Shown piece by piece: positions 7,040-15,141 of a DNA stretch of 57,305 nt. Position numbers and translations under genes: made by a program. Source of the stretch: Pseudobutyrivibrio sp. 49. Lineage in GTDB: Bacteria > Bacillota > Clostridia > Lachnospirales > Lachnospiraceae. The notes under the pieces were generated by a model. It made no database searches. It was given only the letters and a program-made list of their open reading frames with translations, and was not told where the DNA came from. How positions within the stretch are numbered: the stretch's first letter is position 1; the number at the start of each line of letters is the position of its first letter. The stretch covers positions 1-57,305 of the forward strand of contig NZ_FNDP01000018.1 of the NCBI RefSeq assembly GCF_900100545.1. The letters are read 5' to 3'.

Positions 7040-7430
7040 CAAAAAAAGAGCTCATCCAAAGAGCTCTATTTCTAATCCACCGTCACAGGTATTCCGAAAC
7101 TAATTTCATTCGAGTCAGAGTGTAGATTACATATTTAATTAGAGCCAAGTTAATAGCCTCTCCTTCGGCTCGACATCTCCGGTCCAGTTAATAGAGGCCA
7201 GAACATTTTAGTCTCCAACTAAACTATTGCAGTCAAAGCTGGTCCGGAATACTTTGTTATAACAAAAGCGCAATGCTTTTATAAAAAACTAAATACATCT
7301 AATACGACCATTAAACCTGATACTAACATCTTCGGCCTGAATTAAACGGACCGATTCAACCGAGCCGTTATCCTCGTCCCCCTTAAATAAAAGCTTGTCT
7401 AGGAGCAAACCTACGAGGAACCCTACCGAG
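7040..7430 (-). ncRNA. Candidate large structured RNA at the end of the ParA/RNase H-like operon
   Basis: No ORF spans this ~390-bp stretch, but many helices can form. GTATTCCG (7089-7096) pairs with CGGAATAC (7245-7252) across about 150 nt. CCTCGT (7372-7377) pairs with ACGAGG (7413-7418), AACGG (7345) with CCGTT (7365), AAAAGC (7264) with GCTTTT (7275), TTTAGT (7207) with ACTAAA (7218), GAGCC (7142) with GGCTC (7167), and GCCTCT (7156) with AGAGGC (7193). The last two interleave like a pseudoknot or switch. On the minus strand it ends in a terminator (AGAGCTC/GAGCTCT at 7047-7067 plus a 7-nt U run). TATAAC at 7435-7440 could be a -10 box, but the -35 is poor; it may be the operon's 3' end. 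RNA class not recognised. Confidence 0.5.
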
Positions 7431-7431
7431 A

Positions 7432-8091
7432 TTAGTTATACGCTCTGTTAGCTTCAGTTACTATAGCAATCGGATTCAATTCAACACCATCTGCATCACG
7501 GACCAACCGGCGCGGGATATACTGCACCGAATTACTTTCAGCATTATACTCTGCTGCGAAATACAGACGACACTTAGCACCTGTATCGTCTCTCCACTGC
7601 GTTAATATTGAGGTGAAAAGAATCGCGCCATTTTCAATTGGACTGTTGACGAGGTATCCCCAGGCTAAATCTTCTATAGACGCAAAATCGATATAAGTAT
7701 GATTCTGCACCGCAATCTCCTGCGCCTGGAATAAATCAGTGATGGTTTTACTTGTTCGTTTATTGAAGCGCGGTGTGGTCGGTGCCGGAGAAGGAGCTGG
7801 TATTGAATCAATATCTACATCGAGTTCTGTTCCGTGCAAGACAATGTCGATATATTTACCATCTCGCATAACGATAGAAAGATCTACCATGGCCTTACAA
7901 TTTGGGCACCATTGATACGCATGGATAAAACCCGTTTCATTTTCTAAGCCGATAAAATTATAATTATCAAAAAGCTCATACTGTGAATCAGTGATTCTTA
8001 CTATTGCGACACCATCTTTAAACGAATGTATTCCACAATACGGGCAGAATATATCTTTTCGAATAAAAAACTCATCGTAGTGACAACCCAT
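7432..8091 (-). CDS. Hypothetical protein with two CxxC zinc-ribbon-like pairs
   Basis: The 219-aa product has CPYCG at about residues 16-20 and CPNCK at about 62-66, a likely four-cysteine zinc site. A Pro-rich linker (SIPAPSPAPTTPR) leads to a C-terminal domain of about 110 residues that I do not recognise. It is the last coding gene of the minus-strand operon, 12 nt after the preceding gene, and is followed directly by the candidate structured RNA. The ATG at 8091 has AGGAG very close (about 4 nt). RNA or DNA binding is plausible but inferred. Confidence 0.55.
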   Translation of the reverse strand: MGCHYDEFFIRKDIFCPYCGIHSFKDGVAIVRITDSQYELFDNYNFIGLENETGFIHAYQWCPNCKAMVDLSIVMRDGKYIDIVLHGTELDVDIDSIPAPSPAPTTPRFNKRTSKTITDLFQAQEIAVQNHTYIDFASIEDLAWGYLVNSPIENGAILFTSILTQWRDDTGAKCRLYFAAEYNAESNSVQYIPRRLVRDADGVELNPIAIVTEANRAYN

Positions 8092-8103
8092 GGTCTCCTA
8101 ATG

Positions 8104-8760
8104 TCATATTCTTTTATGTATTTGACGTTCTTCTTTTCTCTTTTTTTGATTATTACATTCGCCAGCCAAATCCGGATATACCGAAGCTATCTTTTCCAGC
8201 ATTGATTCGACAACATTCTGGTATGCAACGCCACATCCGATATTCCCCTTTAATTCAGACAGATACGCATCATAATCAGTTAGTTCATGACGAATATAGT
8301 TAACCGTCCAGCGATTTTTAGTTTCATCATCAATATCTCCATATGCACTGGGAACATAATCATAGTCACCTCGTACCTCAGCTTTATATGCTTGATACTC
8401 AATTCCTTCTTCGTAAGCTCTGCGTCGCAATTCTTCGATTGGTAAAATCGGTATATTAATTGAAGATACATAATCCAATGCTTTTTGAAGTGTTTTTGTT
8501 CTTTTTGTATCTGCCGCTTTTCTCGCGGCTACCGAACGAGTTCTTTTCCTTGCCGCCATACTTTTATATTCTTCAGTATCCATAACAACTAACACTGTCT
8601 CTTTTTCCCACAGTTGCATCTTGGAACCTGAACTATAATGAGGATTAACCTTTTCTATTGGCTCTGGTAGAAGCTCATCGATCATCTTTTGATTAAACCC
8701 ATATTCTTCTTTTAACTTAGTTTTTGTTAATAATTCGGGATTTTTATCTTTTATAGACAC
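8104..8760 (-). CDS. Hypothetical charged protein of the ParA-like operon
   Basis: I start this at the GTG at 8760, six bases after AGGGGGG; the longer frame has no ribosome site. The product begins MSIKDKNPELLTKTKLKEEY, where K-L-K-E-E-Y-G-F could be a short DNA-binding or docking helix. It has a basic central stretch (AARKRTRSVAARKAADTKR) and ends in a basic tail. The start overlaps the 3' end of the ParA stub, suggesting translational coupling. No family recognised. Confidence 0.5.
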   Translation of the reverse strand: MSIKDKNPELLTKTKLKEEYGFNQKMIDELLPEPIEKVNPHYSSGSKMQLWEKETVLVVMDTEEYKSMAARKRTRSVAARKAADTKRTKTLQKALDYVSSINIPILPIEELRRRAYEEGIEYQAYKAEVRGDYDYVPSAYGDIDDETKNRWTVNYIRHELTDYDAYLSELKGNIGCGVAYQNVVESMLEKIASVYPDLAGECNNQKKRKEERQIHKRI

Positions 8761-8881
8761 AGCAATCCCCCCTATCCAGCAAAACACGATAGCCTTTTTC
8801 GAGTAGCTTAGTAGCCATATTGATTACTATGGTAGTCTTTCCAACGCCACCACGCCTATTACCAATTAATACTACTGACAT
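8744..8881 (-). pseudogene. Truncated ParA/MinD-type ATPase stub
   Basis: The 45-aa frame opens MSVVLIGNRRGGVGKTTIVI and runs through GYRVLLDRGD before a stop. This is the deviant Walker A and first helix of a ParA ATPase, close to the complete gene just upstream, with everything after the first strand missing. It keeps a good ribosome site (AAGGAGAATAATA) and overlaps the next gene's start by 17 nt. It could be a remnant of a tandem duplication or now serve mainly to couple translation. Confidence 0.65.
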
Positions 8882-8894
8882 TATATTATTCTCC

Positions 8895-9656
8895 TTATCC
8901 AACTAAAAATTCGTCAACGAAATGCTCAAAGTCCTGACGGATTCCCACGTGAGAATCCGCTTCAATCAGAAACTTATTTTCCCATTGTAAATCGCTCATC
9001 AAATAAGAATCTCGTACTGAATTCTCAAATATTGTAACGTTTTCTAGCTGTTCTATTTCGTTCACATATTTCCTGAATAGATTAATATTTCCGTTACACT
9101 CATCGACTTTATTCAACAATATTGTAGTTGTTAATTTGCTATTATAATCTCCTTTTATTCCCTCTAAATATTGAAGGTAATCTTCAATTTGATCGACAAA
9201 ATAATGGGACTTTGCACTTACTGGGATAATAATCTCATCAGCTGCAGCCTCAAAAACCATATTCTGATCAGGAGTTCTTACCGCAGCATCTATAATCACA
9301 TAATTATATTTTTCTTCTTTCTTTTTAAGTTCGTCCAATAAATGTTCAGCCGGCAACCTTAAAGTGGGTTTAAAATAAAAACCTCTAGATTTATCTCCAG
9401 CGATATAATCAAAAAAAACTCCTTCTTGTATTACCTCGTCCAATGGTAACGAATCCATCAAAAAATCAGTAATAGTGGCTACTTTGACATCTTCTTTGTT
9501 CTCTCTACGGTGGAGTATCCGCGTAGATTCACAAAAAAGATCTCCATCAATTAATAGTACTCCATACCCTCGACTGTTAAGACTTGCAGCCAGATTTACG
9601 GCAATACTAGTCTTTCCAACTCCCCCCTGTGGATTCCCAATCATTACAATTTTCAT
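8895..9656 (-). CDS. ParA/Soj-family P-loop ATPase (second ParA-like)
   Basis: The 253-aa protein has the ParA P-loop GNPQGGVGKTS (residues 7-17), the VLLIDGD strand, and YVIIDAAVRTPD as switch II/Walker B. The 'signature' Lys before the GG of ParA/MinD proteins is Gln here, which may alter dimer-dependent ATP hydrolysis. It is distinct from the parA at 16,076, which has KGGCGKS. The ATG overlaps the stop of the RNase H-like gene (TAATG) behind AGGAGG, so the two are coupled. No ParB partner lies in this operon; its cargo could be one of the unknown proteins. Confidence 0.8.
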   Translation of the reverse strand: MKIVMIGNPQGGVGKTSIAVNLAASLNSRGYGVLLIDGDLFCESTRILHRRENKEDVKVATITDFLMDSLPLDEVIQEGVFFDYIAGDKSRGFYFKPTLRLPAEHLLDELKKKEEKYNYVIIDAAVRTPDQNMVFEAAADEIIIPVSAKSHYFVDQIEDYLQYLEGIKGDYNSKLTTTILLNKVDECNGNINLFRKYVNEIEQLENVTIFENSVRDSYLMSDLQWENKFLIEADSHVGIRQDFEHFVDEFLVG

Positions 9657-10651
9657 TAAATTATCCTCCTAATAAAATCCCTTATAGGGTTATTCTTTGC
9701 GGGTTTAATCTGAGCAGTATTAATACGTGCCACTTTATTCTTCGCTTGATTAATCGAATCATTCTTGATAGTAACGATACTATACTGGCGGCAGAGTTTA
9801 TCGGCACGGGTATTGCCGGTCCGAGGAATACGTGATATTGTAATTGACTTAAATTGATTTACAATTCCATAAGCGTACTTTTCATCAATCCATCTTTTTT
9901 GTGCAGCTTGCGAATCGATTTTAAAAACTACTTTCCCGTGATAGTGATATTTGGACAGCAACTTAAACAACACATATTCCATCGCCTCAATTGTAATCAG
10001 TTCAACATGAACAATCTCTGCGGATGGTTGAATTCCAGATTCTATTATTCTAGTATCCATCCGTTTTTCTTTCTTTATATTTCCCTCGCAGATAATATAA
10101 GAAAACATGCCCACTGTATAAAATTGATCTAATGGACTTGGTTTAATCGTCTCGTCTATGAATACTGTCACAACTTGTGTATTGATATCTCGTATTTCCC
10201 ATGGAAATCCGTTTCTACGGTAATACGCTAATATAACATCTTTTAAAGGTTGTTGTAGTACTTTTCTTCTTTCTTTTTCATTCCGTAAGACAACCAATAC
10301 ATCATCAGTAGATAATCTATTCTTGCGATTAATTAATCCCATTATTAATGCAACTTCAGCTCTAATGATTAATACAACCAATCCACTATATAATCTATCT
10401 ACCTCCTGCGATACCAATTCTGGATGACGTTTTTTTATCAAATTGAATTGATGATAATTTGATTTAGCTTTTTGAATCTTCTCAGGGCTCAGCCGTTCAA
10501 TTGGCCTATTCAATTGGTTATATCGCTTTGGTAGTTTGCCGATGATTCCTTTGAGTAATCGGATATCTGACGCTAACGGTAACTCCTTTGGTTTGCTAAT
10601 TTTTGTAATATCGTTGATTGCTGTCTCAACCAGTTGTTCTATCTCATTCAT
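9656..10651 (-). CDS. RNase H-like protein, candidate DEDD-type nuclease
   Basis: The 331-aa product has an unrecognised N-terminal half (about 1-155) and a C-terminal RNase HI-like fold. VTVFIDET carries Asp166, VELITIEAMEYVL carries Glu222 (or 217), VVFKIDSQA carries Asp246, and RTGNTRADKLCR carries Asp284, in the order D-E-D-D of RNase HI. I start at the ATG at 10651 after AAGGGAAGAAGATA; it overlaps the end of the HTH gene (ATGAATGA), so the two are coupled. Cleavage of RNA in RNA:DNA hybrids would be expected. Its neighbours are a ParA-like ATPase and a structured RNA. Assignment is by motif reading and is fairly strong. Confidence 0.65.
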   Translation of the reverse strand: MNEIEQLVETAINDITKISKPKELPLASDIRLLKGIIGKLPKRYNQLNRPIERLSPEKIQKAKSNYHQFNLIKKRHPELVSQEVDRLYSGLVVLIIRAEVALIMGLINRKNRLSTDDVLVVLRNEKERRKVLQQPLKDVILAYYRRNGFPWEIRDINTQVVTVFIDETIKPSPLDQFYTVGMFSYIICEGNIKKEKRMDTRIIESGIQPSAEIVHVELITIEAMEYVLFKLLSKYHYHGKVVFKIDSQAAQKRWIDEKYAYGIVNQFKSITISRIPRTGNTRADKLCRQYSIVTIKNDSINQAKNKVARINTAQIKPAKNNPIRDFIRRII

Positions 10652-10877
10652 TATCTTCTTCCCTTGGTACAGATAGCTCATTGATATCTCTACAATGATA
10701 TATATGCATCATCTTAATTAACGTTGATCCAGGAGGGTCCGTCTGTCCTTGTTCATAATGATAAATACTTTCAAAGTTTTTTAGGTTCAACTGTCTAGCT
10801 ACATCATCCGCCTTTAACTTGTTCTTTTTTCTTAGCCGTCGCAAATTTGCCCCAACCTCTTGTTTATTAACGTGAAT
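10644..10877 (-). CDS. XRE-family helix-turn-helix regulator
   Basis: VGANLRRLRKKNKLKADDVA...LNLKNFESIYHYEQGQTDPP is a classic Cro/C1-type HTH. It probably represses its own operon; an 8-bp-arm palindrome lies about 200 nt upstream at 11,078-11,100. The start is unusual. A strong GGGAGGGG lies at 10,889-10,896, but no ATG, GTG or TTG follows in range and in frame, only ATT at 10,880 and 10,877. A TTG at 10,943 is in frame but lacks a ribosome site. I use the ATT at 10,877, so the protein is about 77 aa. Confidence 0.7.
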   Translation of the reverse strand: MHVNKQEVGANLRRLRKKNKLKADDVARQLNLKNFESIYHYEQGQTDPPGSTLIKMMHIYHCRDINELSVPREEDNE

Positions 10878-11077
10878 AATAAGTAATCCCCTCCCTTTTG
10901 AATTTATGATACATATTATATAACTCTGATATAATACTTTCAATAATTATATTATATTTGTTTTTGTATCTATATAGTGATTTATTATCAGCCCTATATC
11001 ACTTCTTATATTCCTATAAATCACACATATATACGCACTAATCGCACGTACATATTACAGTATTAATCAAAATATAA

Positions 11078-11100
11078 ATATTGAATGTATAGTTCAATAT
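11078..11100. promoter_or_regulatory. Palindromic operator between divergent operons
   Basis: ATATTGAA (11,078-11,085) and TTCAATAT (11,093-11,100) are perfect arms with a 7-nt centre. It lies between the HTH operon and the plus-strand replication-like gene, so a binding site for the HTH protein is plausible. Confidence 0.5.
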
Positions 11101-11156
11101 AGGCTATTCTATTAATATCAATATTCTTAAAATCTATAATATGAAAGGAGATAAAA

Positions 11157-12947
11157 TTGAAATATATTGAAGCATACCGATTATTAAAAAGCCAAATATC
11201 CACTGATATACCATCTAGATATAGAATTAGATATAAAGCCAGTAAGAGCTCAAATTCAATTATTATAGGAGGCGTAGGCTTTGATGCCGTTACATTAAGT
11301 GGATTAGAAGTTAAAGATTTTGTACCAAAAGTACCCGTATTAGAAAACTCTTTTTTAGATTCATCTGGAAATTCATATCTAAAACATCCAGATATAGATG
11401 ATTATACTGTTCGTTGCAAAGGCGATTTTTATTTTTTAAAATTGAGTGTCCAAAAAAATCAAACAGTCTGTAAACTAGATCTTAGACACATACAAGATGG
11501 ATCCAATCTAACAAATATTAATCTTGAACAATTAAAAGAATCATATAATAGAGCTGTTAAATCAATTAAAGAATATTATGGAATTGAAATCATATCGCCA
11601 ATTGATGAATTAAGAATAAAAAAAGCAGAATTAAATGTTACTTTCCCTTTGATTCGACCATTTGACGAATACTCAAGAGTTTTTCAAATAATGAGCTTCG
11701 CTCTCTCTCAGATTAAGAAGCCATCCGTAGCTAATAAAGATACCGTTGGAAGTTTTGGAACTTGGGTAAATGGAAAGTTAAAAGAAGGAACTAATTATTT
11801 GATAAAAGGAGCTACTCTTTCTGTAAAATCCTATAACAAAACAGAAGAGCTGCTCTCAAAGAATGAGAAAACACTTGATTGTGATTGCTGCCGTTTAGAA
11901 ATAACAGCAAGCGAGCAGACTCTACGTCAGGTACCCCCAAAACCTATTCTAGAAGTAAGATATAAAGATTTAACAGACGAAGATATAAAAGTTTATTTCC
12001 ATAACTACTTTGAACAAATATTTAATTATATTGATACATATTTTAAAGAACGATTAGATTCTTTGATTGCCACTTCAGCCTATCATGCTAATAGGACTGG
12101 TGCTAATCGAGACGAATTATTATCAGCGATATTAAATACTACCTTTAAAAAAAGCCTCAGACTTGATCCTGATACTTTGATTGAAGATATACTCAATACA
12201 TTTTTTATTTTTGAGGCACAAACGCACCGCCCTCTTCTATTTGATATTGATGACTTATTAGAAGTAGATTCAGCATTTGGTATGACTGGCTTTACACTTG
12301 ATGAATTCAAACGAACTATTCTAACTCTGAAGAAACAGCCTGAACGTTTTAATGAAGCCATTCATTCGTATATAGATCAACGTATTTTATTAGATGAAAT
12401 CAGAACATGCTCAACTGTTGACCATGAATTCTTTTGTATTTCTGATGTGGATTCCAATAGATATCTATGTGTTGAACCCGAGTCTACCACTAAAGATGAT
12501 CTCATATGTCAATCAATTGATACAGACCAAGATATTCATTCAAAGGCTATTTTTAAAACTCCAAGTGATAAATATTATTTGAGAGTTCTTCTCAAGAACA
12601 TGGTTCCAGCTGGTGAAATAAATCCCAATTATTCTAAGTGGATTGGATTAGAACTCCCTGAATACACAGTAGGTGTTAGAGCCATTCCTGAACGCGTAGC
12701 AATGAAATGCTCGATTCTTGCAGAGCTTGGAAATCACGGTTGGGAATATCCGAAACGATTAAATGCTATTTGGCCTGGAGTCAATCCAGAGGCAACAATA
12801 TCCGATGAGGAGCTAGAATATATAGTTAATCCAAATGGTCTACAAGATATCGACTATACTGATACAGAAATTAAAGCTGATGAATATGATGAATTGTTAA
12901 ATGAAGACTCTGAATCAATCCTAGAAGATATGTATTATACTTTTTAA
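11157..12947 (+). CDS. Putative phage/plasmid replication protein (gene II/RstA-like)
   Basis: The 596-aa product starts at TTG behind AAAGGAGATAAAA. The central part has IKKAELNVTF, then ATLSVKSYNKTEELL and CCRLEITASEQTLR. This is the order seen in filamentous-phage-type replication proteins (an 'xxYDKxxEL' strand followed by 'RxEI'). No tyrosine-based rolling-circle motif could be fixed with certainty. The C-terminal 200 residues are acidic and unrecognised. It converges on rep and shares a terminator with it. A divergent palindrome precedes it. Role in replication is inferred. Confidence 0.45.
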   Translation: MKYIEAYRLLKSQISTDIPSRYRIRYKASKSSNSIIIGGVGFDAVTLSGLEVKDFVPKVPVLENSFLDSSGNSYLKHPDIDDYTVRCKGDFYFLKLSVQKNQTVCKLDLRHIQDGSNLTNINLEQLKESYNRAVKSIKEYYGIEIISPIDELRIKKAELNVTFPLIRPFDEYSRVFQIMSFALSQIKKPSVANKDTVGSFGTWVNGKLKEGTNYLIKGATLSVKSYNKTEELLSKNEKTLDCDCCRLEITASEQTLRQVPPKPILEVRYKDLTDEDIKVYFHNYFEQIFNYIDTYFKERLDSLIATSAYHANRTGANRDELLSAILNTTFKKSLRLDPDTLIEDILNTFFIFEAQTHRPLLFDIDDLLEVDSAFGMTGFTLDEFKRTILTLKKQPERFNEAIHSYIDQRILLDEIRTCSTVDHEFFCISDVDSNRYLCVEPESTTKDDLICQSIDTDQDIHSKAIFKTPSDKYYLRVLLKNMVPAGEINPNYSKWIGLELPEYTVGVRAIPERVAMKCSILAELGNHGWEYPKRLNAIWPGVNPEATISDEELEYIVNPNGLQDIDYTDTEIKADEYDELLNEDSESILEDMYYTF

Positions 12948-12954
12948 ATTAAAA

Positions 12955-12998
12955 AGAGACGCAAATGCTAAAAAAAGCAATTTTGCGTCTCTCTTGTT
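12955..12998. terminator. Bidirectional terminator between convergent genes
   Basis: AGAGACGCAA (12,955-12,964) pairs with TTGCGTCTCT (12,983-12,992), with TGC/GCA extending the stem after a small bulge. It is flanked by A-rich and T-rich runs on both sides and so can serve both the plus gene ending at 12,947 and rep ending at 12,999. Confidence 0.85.
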
Positions 12999-14447
12999 TT
13001 ATTTTTTATTAAATAAAAGATCATCCCAATCAACACCGTTGTAGTCTCTTTGCTGGAAATTATTAAAATTGTTTTTTGACTTCTTCGTTTCCTTGTCTCC
13101 GCTTTGTTGAGGAGCCGTAACACCATCTTGAATCATTCGGCAGAGGTAAGCTACCACGTTATCGATTGAGTCAAGTTCCTTGTTATCGATACGACTTTTA
13201 AGTACTGGAAGAATTGGCATTAAGTCCATGGCATTTTTATTATTTCGTTTCACGCATTGATAAATCTTTACTTTATCATCTTCGTTAAAGTTTATTCCAG
13301 TCACTGATAACATTGATGAAACTTGTTCCTGAAGTGGATCTATTTCCTTTGTTTCAATTTCTAGTATCTCTGTTGCAGTTGATTCAATATAATTCTTCTG
13401 TTTTATAGTAAACTCAAAACCTGCATGCTTGCCACGAACATAGACGTTGTCGTATTCAAATGTAAAATCACACTCTTCGACACTATTAATGCTATCTCTA
13501 GCAGGAACAAGGACTCGTCTTTCAATATCAGCTTTCTTATATGATTCTGGAATTGAAAATTGATGTTTTATTTCCTCATTGCTCAATCTAAAAAATCCTG
13601 GCTGCGCTCCTGGGTATTCTCTATAGTTCTTCTTGTTCTCCAAAAACCAATACAAAGCAATTGTATATTTCCCCTGAAGCTGTGTTGTTACTTCTATGGC
13701 TCCATATGCGCCATGAACAAGCTGGGAACATAATGCTAAATCTTTAAAAAAGTCCGATGGTGCAAATTCAATGTATGCATTCTCTCCCTTTTTGGGATTA
13801 TGATACCTCAAGATGTTAAACCAAGGAACCTTTATAGAATCCTCCCCATCAGGGCCCAAACCATCAAAAACTAAATGTCTATCACTTAATTTTCCAGTTC
13901 CCTTTCTAAATACAGAATACAAGTATTTGTCATCGGCATATTTTGCGAATTTCTTAAAATCTGCAGGTTCAATCTTATATGTTTTGTTTTCCGGAAACGA
14001 AGACATTGTACCAAGAATCGCATCAAACACAATATTTTCATCGGCAGTAAACTCCATCTTACAATGCATAATTAATGCATCTGTACGATATGCGATTCCA
14101 ATGCCTCCTTTTTTTAGCGGATTCTTATTATCTTGGAGTGCTAATAGCTTCAATAGTGTTTCGTGCGAATTATCATTGAATGTTTCAACTAAGTTGTCAA
14201 CTGATATAGCACCTTTGACATACTGTTTCAATTTAATTTCGTCTTCTTCTATTACAGCCACACCATATTCATCAACTACATCACTTCTAATCTCATCTGG
14301 ATCTGTCACATTTCCCATTGCTGTTGCTACGGTTTGATGCTCCATTTGACCTAAATTATGTGTTAAAGGATAATCTTCAATAAATTCTCCCGTAACGCTA
14401 TCAACTTTCCTGTAAACCCCGTTACTATCTTTACGTTTGATACTCAT
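12999..14447 (-). CDS. Rep_3-superfamily plasmid replication initiator
   Basis: The 482-aa protein starts at the ATG at 14,447 after AGGGAGAAAGG. A central initiator region (about 130-370) includes FTADENIVFDAILGTMSSFP, DSIKVPWFNIL, LQGKYTIALYWFLENKKNY and the basic winged-helix part IPESYKKADIERRVLVPARD. This is the two-winged-helix layout of RepA/RepE-like iteron-binding initiators. Directly upstream are an 18-bp-arm inverted repeat and a run of iterons containing the same TGTCA core, as expected of autoregulated Rep_3 systems. The C-terminal region carries a Gln/Lys/Asn-rich tail. A truncated paralogue lies at 5376-5870. High confidence. Confidence 0.88.
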   Translation of the reverse strand: MSIKRKDSNGVYRKVDSVTGEFIEDYPLTHNLGQMEHQTVATAMGNVTDPDEIRSDVVDEYGVAVIEEDEIKLKQYVKGAISVDNLVETFNDNSHETLLKLLALQDNKNPLKKGGIGIAYRTDALIMHCKMEFTADENIVFDAILGTMSSFPENKTYKIEPADFKKFAKYADDKYLYSVFRKGTGKLSDRHLVFDGLGPDGEDSIKVPWFNILRYHNPKKGENAYIEFAPSDFFKDLALCSQLVHGAYGAIEVTTQLQGKYTIALYWFLENKKNYREYPGAQPGFFRLSNEEIKHQFSIPESYKKADIERRVLVPARDSINSVEECDFTFEYDNVYVRGKHAGFEFTIKQKNYIESTATEILEIETKEIDPLQEQVSSMLSVTGINFNEDDKVKIYQCVKRNNKNAMDLMPILPVLKSRIDNKELDSIDNVVAYLCRMIQDGVTAPQQSGDKETKKSKNNFNNFQQRDYNGVDWDDLLFNKK

Positions 14448-14462
14448 TTTAGCCTTTCTCCC

Positions 14463-14504
14463 TATAATGATGACGTGACAAATAAATGTCACGTCATCAT
14501 TATA
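14463..14504. promoter_or_regulatory. Rep operator: perfect 18-bp inverted repeat
   Basis: TATAATGATGACGTGACA (14,463-14,480) and its exact reverse complement at 14,487-14,504 are separated by six bases. The inner ends carry TGTCAC, shared with the iterons, and the site sits just before the rep ribosome site. In Rep_3 plasmids Rep dimers bind such inverted half-iterons to repress rep. Confidence 0.85.
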
Positions 14505-14529
14505 ATTAACACTAGATGCTATTTCAAGT

Positions 14530-15001
14530 TATTTTGGTGTGTTTTTTGTCACTTATTATGACAAACGTTTCATTTGTCATCACATTGAATTATGCGTTCA
14601 ATAATAAGGTTTCGTTGTTTTTTTCGCTAAATGTATAACATTAGTTTATGACAGGTGTGGGATTTGTCATAAACGGTGTGTTTTTTGTCACCCTTTTCAC
14701 ATAAATACCATATTTATAGGATTTATAGGGTGTGTTTTTTGTCATCGTTTTTCCCTGATATGTCACATCGCTTTTTTGTCATGAATGGTGTGTTTTTTGT
14801 CGTCACTTTATAATAAATGCTTTAAAATCAACGTTTTTCGGTGATATCATTCTCTGTCAAAAGTATTAGTTATGACACGCGGATGATTTGTCACGGGTGG
14901 TGTGTTTTTTGTCATACCATGGTGTGAAATCTGTCACCTTTGGTGTAAAATCTGTCGCTTACTGGTGTGAAATCTGTCACGATTTGGTGTTTTTTTTGTC
15001 A
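14530..15001. other. Iteron-type replication origin (oriV)
   Basis: About ten copies of a 16-bp unit GGTGTGTTTTTTGTCA / GGTGTGAAATCTGTCA occur at 14,536, 14,654, 14,675, 14,729, 14,787, 14,899, 14,921, 14,942, 14,964 and 14,986. The last five are spaced 21-22 bp apart, two helical turns, so Rep would bind one DNA face. An inverted pair ATGACAAA/TTTGTCAT lies at 14,558-14,580, and an AT-rich patch at about 14,700-14,725 could be the unwinding element. No canonical DnaA box was found by eye. The unit shares its TGTCA core with the rep operator. Confidence 0.85.
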
Positions 15002-15049
15002 CATAAAAAACCTCGCAACCCGCATATTTACTGGATTTTTTAGCCTCTA

Positions 15050-15087
15050 CTATACATCTATACATAACTATACTTTATTCTATACAT
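15050..15087. repeat. Short CTATACAT repeats
   Basis: CTATACAT occurs at 15,050, 15,058 and 15,080, with CTATACTT between. The cluster lies between the iterons and the parB terminator; it could be an accessory origin element or simple low-complexity DNA. Confidence 0.3.
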
Positions 15088-15103
15088 TCTATCTCCCAAG
15101 ACA

Positions 15104-15136
15104 GAAAAAAACAGCCACCGATAAAGCAGCTGTTTT
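15104..15136 (-). terminator. Terminator of the parAB operon
   Basis: AAAACAGC and GCTGTTTT form the stem around 15,108-15,136. The A run before it becomes a U run on the minus strand, just after the parB stop. Confidence 0.75.
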
Positions 15137-15141
15137 GTATT

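Noticed and set aside
13813-14337. 174-codon plus-strand ORF opposite rep
   Set aside because: Serine-rich antisense shadow of rep with no ribosome site.
14530-15001. Possible CRISPR-like array
   Set aside because: The units are 16 bp, AT-rich, unevenly spaced and share the core of the rep operator, with no cas genes. They are iterons.
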